Source of the DNA: Clostridia bacterium
GTDB lineage: Bacteria > Bacillota > Clostridia > Oscillospirales > Acutalibacteraceae
Length of the DNA: 11,077 bases
Direction of reading: 5' to 3'
NCBI GenBank assembly: GCA_017414725.1
Contig: JAFQKZ010000112.1
Location: forward strand, 1 to 11,077
In this document: piece after piece, positions 6,826 to 11,077 of the stretch
How positions within the stretch are numbered: the first letter of the stretch is position 1
Layout of the letters: every line of letters begins with the position of its first letter
Made by a program: the position numbers and the translations under genes
The notes under the pieces: generated by a model
What the model was told of the DNA's origin: nothing
The model's database searches: none
The model's input: the letters and a program-made list of their open reading frames with translations, nothing else

Positions 6826-6846
6826 TATCACACTTCTCTTGCGATA
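6826..6846 (-). promoter_or_regulatory. Possible hairpin presenting the spoIIIAC ribosome-binding site
   Basis: On the minus strand TATCGCA pairs with TGTGATA in a 7-bp stem containing one G-U pair. The seven-base loop AGAGAAG is the only purine-rich candidate ribosome-binding site for spoIIIAC. The hairpin fills most of the 28-base spoIIIAB-spoIIIAC gap and ends two bases before the TTG. The pairing is seen in the sequence; folding and effect are inferred. Confidence 0.4.
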
Positions 6847-6851
6847 TTGAG

Positions 6852-7355
6852 TTATAAAATAATTAAAACAATTATTAATCCTACCGAAATACTTAAAATA
6901 ACTGGTAATTTTTTGGTTTTTTCTTGATTTTTTGTAGCATTTTCAAGATAAGCTTTTGTTAAGTTTATATTATAATTACAATAACTTATTTGGCTAGTTA
7001 CATCAGAATTTCCAATTTGTTCGCCAAATTTTTGTATAAAATTTTGTTCTTCTTCAGATGTCCAGAAATCTTTTTTTACTTCAGAAAAAGCTAAACTCCA
7101 TGCATCTTGAAATATGTTTGATTCACATAATTTTATGCATTTGTTGATATAATTTTGTATATAAGTGCCAGATTTGTGATTGTTAAGTATTTGTAACGGA
7201 ATTGTTTGTGAATATTTAATTTCAGCCTCGAATGTTAAGAGAAGTTTAATGTAGTCTCTCAAAAAATTTATATAACTTGTACGTTTTTTAGAAATAAAAA
7301 TACCTACAAAAACCGAAGAAATTATTATCAAAATTACACCGAGTGTCTTTAGCAT
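6852..7355 (-). CDS. spoIIIAB: Stage III sporulation protein AB
   Basis: 167 residues, family length, from ATG 7355. It overlaps the end of spoIIIAA by seven bases and has no clear ribosome-binding site of its own, so coupled translation is expected. There are hydrophobic segments at both ends (about 4-21 and 150-167), with a long helical, charged middle between them. Family features are FLRDYIKLLLTFEAEIKYSQ (31-50), EEEQNFIQKFGEQIGNSD (101-118) and the Lys-rich stretch TKKLPVILSISVGLIIVLII before the C-terminal end. SpoIIIAB is distantly related to type II secretion GspF-like membrane proteins. It is thought to work with the SpoIIIAA ATPase at the cytoplasmic face of the mother-cell membrane. 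Confidence 0.92.
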   Translation of the reverse strand: MLKTLGVILIIISSVFVGIFISKKRTSYINFLRDYIKLLLTFEAEIKYSQTIPLQILNNHKSGTYIQNYINKCIKLCESNIFQDAWSLAFSEVKKDFWTSEEEQNFIQKFGEQIGNSDVTSQISYCNYNINLTKAYLENATKNQEKTKKLPVILSISVGLIIVLIIL

Positions 7356-8266
7356 ACTAATTCACTTGCTTTTTTGATTTTTAATATTTCTCCAGGTTTT
7401 TTGCTGGAATTTAAAAAAACAACAGTATCAAATATATTCATTTTTAACAAATAATTAATTTGCGGTCGATTTAGTAGTTCCATTTCATCACAAGAATGTA
7501 CAGTAGTAATAATTTTAACGCCAGAATTCAATATATTTTTTATATAATTATAATCTTGTTCTGATCCTATTTCATCACAAATAATAATGTCAGGAGAAAT
7601 TGTCCTTAATGCCATAATAGTACCATGATTTTTTGGGAAGCCAGACAAAACGTCTGCCAATCCGATATCAAATTGAGGGATACCATTATATGTTGATGCA
7701 ATCTCATATTTTTCGTCTATAATAACAACTTTTTGGTTATATTCCACAGAAAACAATCTCGCCAAATCACGTAATATAGTTGTTTTGCCAGTCATCGGTG
7801 CGCCTACAATTAATGTTCCGTTAATATTGTTTTTGATTATTCCGAATATTTCTTTAGAACAGTTTTTGAATTCTCTCGCTATTCTAATATTCACGGAGCT
7901 AATGTTTTTGATGTTTGTTACATGATTATTTTCTAGAACAGCGCTACCTGCAAGTCCAATACGATGTCCATTTTCAAATGTAATATAACCATTTTTTATT
8001 TGATTCTGAAATGAATATATACAATAATTACATATTTTTTTAAATATAGTGTCTATGTCTTCTGGCGAAATCATTAAATCAATGTTAATATAATCGTTAT
8101 TTAGTATTATTATAATATTTCTTTGCACGCGAACACGTATTTCTAGAGCATTAGATTTTACGTTTTCCGGAAGATTACCTAGCACATTGTATATTTTATC
8201 TGGGAAAATTTTTATTAATTTATCAAAAATGTCGATATTTTTTTGAACGTCATGTGTTTTTAACAT
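7349..8266 (-). CDS. spoIIIAA: Stage III sporulation protein AA (cytoplasmic ATPase)
   Basis: 305 residues, family length. ATG 8266 has GGAG ten bases upstream. The family is a secretion-type ATPase, distantly like GspE/VirB11, that powers the SpoIIIA channel from the mother-cell cytoplasm. Visible features are EIRVRVQRNI near 42-51; GYITFENGHRIGLAGSAV (93-110), typical of SpoIIIAA; Walker A GAPMTGKTT (155-163) with Lys161 and Thr162; DEKYEIA (184-190) where DERSEIA-like sequence is usual; LRTISPDIIICDEIG (220-234) with Walker B Asp231-Glu232; and TTVHS (254-258), a likely sensor histidine. The second residue of the P-loop is Ala instead of the usual Pro; all catalytic residues are kept. It is first of the eight spoIIIA genes and follows dpaB by 62 bases. 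Confidence 0.95.
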   Translation of the reverse strand: MLKTHDVQKNIDIFDKLIKIFPDKIYNVLGNLPENVKSNALEIRVRVQRNIIIILNNDYINIDLMISPEDIDTIFKKICNYCIYSFQNQIKNGYITFENGHRIGLAGSAVLENNHVTNIKNISSVNIRIAREFKNCSKEIFGIIKNNINGTLIVGAPMTGKTTILRDLARLFSVEYNQKVVIIDEKYEIASTYNGIPQFDIGLADVLSGFPKNHGTIMALRTISPDIIICDEIGSEQDYNYIKNILNSGVKIITTVHSCDEMELLNRPQINYLLKMNIFDTVVFLNSSKKPGEILKIKKASELVC

Positions 8267-8328
8267 CTGGCCACCACTCCTAATATTATATTTATGATGT
8301 CCAAAACCAATTTAGAATTATAATTTAA
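8267..8328. other. 62-base spacer between dpaB and spoIIIAA
   Basis: Very AT-rich. It holds the GGAG ribosome-binding site of spoIIIAA at 8277-8280 and the AT-only palindrome ATTTAATTAAAT (8323-8334), which runs into the dpaB stop. No GC-bearing hairpin with a T tract is present on the minus strand, so read-through from dpaAB into spoIIIA is plausible. CATAAATA, loosely like a sigma-E -10, occurs on the minus strand, but no matching -35 is visible. Confidence 0.5.
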
Positions 8329-8901
8329 TTAAATAAATATTGGATTTATTTGCTTGTTTTGTAAAGCTAGATTTAAAGCATCCGGGATTAAATCAAAATT
8401 TGCGACCATAGAATTCGGCTTTTTATCATAATCATCTTGATTCAAGGGCGACACGAATATGTGCTTTGTGTTAAAAATATGTGAGATATTTTTAAAAGAA
8501 GCTCCCAATGCATCGTTTGTCGCTAACGCTATGACCACCGGCTTTTTTACGCGTAAGTGCGATTTCACTGCTAGCGTGACCGGGGTGTCAGTGATGGCGT
8601 GCGCAATTTTTGACAACGTGTTACCTGTACACGGGCATACCAACATTATGTCTGTTAAATTTTGAGGACCGATTGGTTCAACTTCTGTTAGTGAATTCAA
8701 TACTGTTTTTGATGTTATTTCTTCTATTTTTTGTATAAAATCTCTAGATTTTCCAAATTTTGTATCTAAATTATATGCGTTAAATGACATGATCGGCAAA
8801 ATATCATAACCAATATTTACCAACTTTTCCATTAGTTTGATAGATTTTTCTAGCGTGCAAAAAGATCCACAAAGTGCAAAGCCTAACTTGATTTTGCTCA
8901 T
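8329..8901 (-). CDS. dpaB: Dipicolinate synthase subunit B
   Basis: 190 residues (B. subtilis SpoVFB is about 200). The frame is open further upstream, but ATG 8901 has GGAGG just before it and gives the family start MSKIKLGFALCGSFCTLEK (1-19). It is a flavoprotein-like fold. The family core is VCPCTGNTLSKIAHAITDTP (88-107), then VTLAVKSHLRVKKPVVIALA and TNDALGAS (128-135); SPLNQDDYDKKPNSMVA (151-167) is a typical late motif. With DpaA it forms dipicolinate synthase, which oxidises a dihydrodipicolinate-pathway intermediate of lysine synthesis to dipicolinic acid in the mother cell. The ATG overlaps the dpaA stop in an ATGA, the standard sign of coupled translation. The core (8521-8640) is about 52% GC, far above the flanks. 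Confidence 0.95.
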   Translation of the reverse strand: MSKIKLGFALCGSFCTLEKSIKLMEKLVNIGYDILPIMSFNAYNLDTKFGKSRDFIQKIEEITSKTVLNSLTEVEPIGPQNLTDIMLVCPCTGNTLSKIAHAITDTPVTLAVKSHLRVKKPVVIALATNDALGASFKNISHIFNTKHIFVSPLNQDDYDKKPNSMVANFDLIPDALNLALQNKQINPIFI

Positions 8902-9701
8902 AAATTTTCCTCCGATATTAATTTTAAAATTGTATTTGCTACTATTTCTCCGGCAGTTTTTGGGAATATTTTTCCAGGAATCCCCAAAGCATGAACAATG
9001 TTTATTCCGCTTTTTGCACAAAATTCTTTGTCTACACCGCCAGGATTTGATGCTAAATCAACAATTAAATCTAAGTCTTTAATTAAATTTAGGTTACTTG
9101 AATCTAAAATTATTTCTGGTACTGTGTTAAAAATTAAATTAAATCTGGTGTATTCTTTGATTTCTTTTACATTTATGATCTTGTATTGATTAATTTTAGC
9201 CCATAAAATATCTTGCTCTTCTTTTGTAAATACTGTTATATTTGCTCCAAAATTTTTAAGTAATTTGCATAAAATTTTCCCTATTCTTCCGTAGCCTGTA
9301 ACTAAAATTTCAGAATTATTTATTGATTTTTGTGATTTTTCTTGAGCTATTTTTATCGCACCTTCTGCTGTCACTAGTGCGTTTTGCATAATAAATTCTT
9401 CTGTATAATAATTTTTTGTTCTAAATTCGCTAAAATTAATATTATTTTTTGTGTTGCAAAATATTAATTTGTCTTTAAAATTTAATTTAGAAATATTTTC
9501 TTTTATTAAATACGCGTTATCTTTTGTTAATATCAACGGAAGTATAATATAATCAGAATTTAATATCGTTTTTTTGAGATTTTCTTCTGGCTCTTCAAAT
9601 CTATAAAACAAAATATTGTATCCGTGTTTTTTTAGAATTTTTCCTGCTTCGATTTGTCGTAAATCTGCACCTATTATTCCAAAAGTTTTATCAGTATTCA
9701 T
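8898..9701 (-). CDS. dpaA: Dipicolinate synthase subunit A
   Basis: 267 residues, somewhat shorter than the roughly 297 of B. subtilis SpoVFA. ATG 9701 follows GGAGG at ideal spacing. Features are an N-terminal domain opening with FGIIGADLRQIEAGKIL (7-23), NALVTAEGAIKIAQ (107-120), and a Rossmann NAD(P)-binding loop VTGYGRIGKILCKLL (134-148) with the GxGxxG pattern at Gly136, Gly138 and Gly141. FNTVPEIIL (191-199), DLASNPGGVD (215-224) and HALGIPGKIFPKTAGEI (237-253) follow and match the dipicolinate synthase A pattern. It is the dehydrogenase half of the enzyme that makes spore dipicolinic acid. It is first of the probable dpaAB-spoIIIA unit and overlaps dpaB by four bases. I could not identify a sigma-E or sigma-K promoter upstream with confidence. 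Confidence 0.95.
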   Translation of the reverse strand: MNTDKTFGIIGADLRQIEAGKILKKHGYNILFYRFEEPEENLKKTILNSDYIILPLILTKDNAYLIKENISKLNFKDKLIFCNTKNNINFSEFRTKNYYTEEFIMQNALVTAEGAIKIAQEKSQKSINNSEILVTGYGRIGKILCKLLKNFGANITVFTKEEQDILWAKINQYKIINVKEIKEYTRFNLIFNTVPEIILDSSNLNLIKDLDLIVDLASNPGGVDKEFCAKSGINIVHALGIPGKIFPKTAGEIVANTILKLISEENL

Positions 9702-9751
9702 GATTCGCCTCCTAATTTATTATATAAAATACATATTTTTTCTGTGATTTT

Positions 9752-9780
9752 TTGCGTTTTTTGTTTAATTGTAATATACT
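9752..9780 (+). promoter_or_regulatory. Possible sigma-A promoter for the aminotransferase
   Basis: TTGCGT (9752-9757, three of six matches to TTGACA) and TATACT (9775-9780, five of six) are separated by the ideal 17 bases. They end 36 bases before the aminotransferase ATG, in the 115-base divergent gap shared with dpaA. Confidence 0.45.
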
Positions 9781-9816
9781 AAAATATTCTAAATTATGTG
9801 TTTAAAGAGGTTTTTT

Positions 9817-11077
9817 ATGATAAATTTAACAACACTCTCTATTATTGAATTAAAAAAATATTATGAAATTTATATGAAACAATTTGATGAAATTTGTAAT
9901 AAAAATCTAAAATTGGATATGTCCCGTGGCAAGCCATCACCTGAACAGCTGGATTTATCTTCAGAACTTTTAAACTTGGATTTAGGAGATATTACTAAAA
10001 ATTCTAATATCGATTATAGAAATTATGGTATTATTGACGGGATCTCTGAGATTAAAAATTTTATTTCGGAATGTACCGGTATCCCTGAAAATCTATTTTT
10101 TGTCGGTGGAAACTCAAGCCTTAGTATGATGTTTGACACGATTTCGTGCTTCATGATTCATGGCGTGAATAATTGCGCTCCCTGGGCGAAGCAGGAAAAT
10201 ATCAGGTTTCTGTGCCCGGTTCCGGGTTACGACAGGCACTTCGCGATGTGCGAGCATTTCGGGATTGATATGATCCCTGTCAAGATGAATTCTGACGGGC
10301 CTGATATGAATTTTATCGAGAATATGGTTTCGAGTGACAGCTCTATTAAAGGCATTTGGTGCGTGCCAAAATTTTCCAATCCTACCGGCGTGACGTACTC
10401 AAACGAGGTCATTACGAGATTTGCGAAGCTTAAACCCGCTGCCCAGGACTTTAGAATTTTCTGGGACAATGCATACTTTTTTCATGATTTTTCTGATAAT
10501 TTCATAGAAATTTTGGATATTATTACCGAATGCAAAAAGTATAATAACCAGGATTTACCGATTGTGTTTTTCTCAACTTCAAAAATTACTTTCGCGGGTT
10601 CAGGTGTCGCTTTTATGGCTTGTGAAGAGCCAAATCTTTCCCAACTTAAAAAAAATTATTCATTTAAGACCATAAGTTTCGATAAAATAAATCAACTTCG
10701 GCATACAGTATTTTTAAAAAATAAAGAAAATTTAAAGAAACATATGTTAAAACATGCCAAAATTATTAAATCTAAATTTAATATTGTTATTCAAATTTTA
10801 AACAAACACTTCGGTAAACACAATGAAATTTTAACTTGGAGCGAACCAAATGGCGGCTATTTTATAAATATTACCACTCAGAAAAATTGTGCAAAAAAAA
10901 TCGTGAGTATGTGTAAACAAGCCGGCGTGATTTTTACCGATGCCGGCGCTACGTTCCCGTATAAAAATAATCCTGATGATAATAATATTCGTATCGCTCC
11001 TACGTATCCTGATATTGGTGAGCTCAAAAATGCTATTGAGATTTTTTGCTTGGTAACTAAAATTGTATATATTAAAA
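9817..11077 (+). CDS. PLP-dependent aminotransferase, aspartate aminotransferase type Ic-like (partial at window end)
   Basis: 420 codons are visible with no stop before the window edge. Families of this type run to about 425-430 residues, so only a few are missing. ATG 9817 has AAAGAGG about seven bases upstream. The N-terminal motif SRGKPSPEQLDLS (36-48) is the mark of the PF12897 aspartate aminotransferase group rather than the common class I enzymes. Fold-type I active-site features are NPTG (188-191), Asp217 with Tyr220 in WDNAY, the PLP Schiff-base Lys256 in STSKITFAGSG, PNGGYF (344-349) and substrate-carboxylate Arg392 in IRIAP. The likely reaction is aspartate/2-oxoglutarate transamination in the cytoplasm; other amino acids are possible. 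It is divergent from dpaA. Its middle (about 10141-10440) averages close to 47% GC, against 12% near the start and 18% at 10681-10740. Confidence 0.9.
   Translation, partial: MINLTTLSIIELKKYYEIYMKQFDEICNKNLKLDMSRGKPSPEQLDLSSELLNLDLGDITKNSNIDYRNYGIIDGISEIKNFISECTGIPENLFFVGGNSSLSMMFDTISCFMIHGVNNCAPWAKQENIRFLCPVPGYDRHFAMCEHFGIDMIPVKMNSDGPDMNFIENMVSSDSSIKGIWCVPKFSNPTGVTYSNEVITRFAKLKPAAQDFRIFWDNAYFFHDFSDNFIEILDIITECKKYNNQDLPIVFFSTSKITFAGSGVAFMACEEPNLSQLKKNYSFKTISFDKINQLRHTVFLKNKENLKKHMLKHAKIIKSKFNIVIQILNKHFGKHNEILTWSEPNGGYFINITTQKNCAKKIVSMCKQAGVIFTDAGATFPYKNNPDDNNIRIAPTYPDIGELKNAIEIFCLVTKIVYIK

Noticed and set aside
8285..8310. Sigma-E or sigma-K promoter before spoIIIAA (CATAAATA on the minus strand)
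   Set aside because: Only a partial -10 match is visible and no fitting -35 lies 14-17 bases upstream.
8323..8334. 12-base palindrome ATTTAATTAAAT
   Set aside because: It is made only of A and T in an AT-rich spacer, with no T tract or GC stem; probably chance rather than operator or terminator.
8902..9021. A 40-residue N-terminal extension of dpaB
   Set aside because: It overlaps the end of dpaA in another frame, is Lys/Asn/Cys-rich with no family match, and the ATG at 8901 has an ideal GGAGG and the family N-terminus.
9702..9770. Sigma-K promoter before dpaA
   Set aside because: No CATAnnnTA with an upstream AC at proper spacing could be found; the AT-rich matches are too weak.

Overview
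The window comes from a low-GC, endospore-forming member of the Firmicutes, most likely class Clostridia. The evidence is a complete eight-gene spoIIIA locus, both dipicolinate synthase subunits, very AT-rich codon use and frequent TTG or GTG starts. TGA acts as a normal stop (it ends dpaA). I see no mobile element, CRISPR array, tRNA or rRNA, and no gene-free stretch longer than about 130 bases.

Left part, + strand (1-3386): a solo solute-binding lipoprotein of an amino-acid-type ABC transporter (104-1057) ends in a hairpin terminator. It is followed by a probable three-gene unit: a small VOC/glyoxalase-fold protein, a small ASCH-domain protein (putative RNA binding), and radA, the DNA-repair and recombination ATPase. 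radA ends tail to tail with the sporulation locus, and the two stop codons share the palindromic tetramer TTAA.

Central part, - strand (9701 down to 3383): dpaA-dpaB (dipicolinate synthase) lie directly upstream of spoIIIAA-AB-AC-AD-AE-AF-AG-AH. Most joints are overlaps or gaps under 40 bases, so this looks like one long mother-cell transcription unit. The spoIIIA products build the mother-cell half of the SpoIIIA-SpoIIQ channel ('feeding tube') across the membranes around the forespore. The dpa products make dipicolinic acid, which is later loaded into the spore core. The only larger gap in the set is 62 bases between dpaB and spoIIIAA, and it shows no strong terminator.

Right part, + strand (9817 to the window end): a divergent class-I-fold aminotransferase of the aspartate aminotransferase 'Ic' type (PF12897-like), cut by the window edge just before its expected C-terminus.

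The genes are recognisable families. I found no convincing undescribed system. The points most worth a second look concern architecture and translation signals: the dpa-spoIIIA linkage, the shared TTAA stop, an AUG-UGA start-stop on the spoIIIAG start, a hairpin showing a purine-rich site before spoIIIAC, an orphan strong ribosome-binding site in the lipoprotein leader, and sharp GC-rich islands inside the most conserved parts of several genes.
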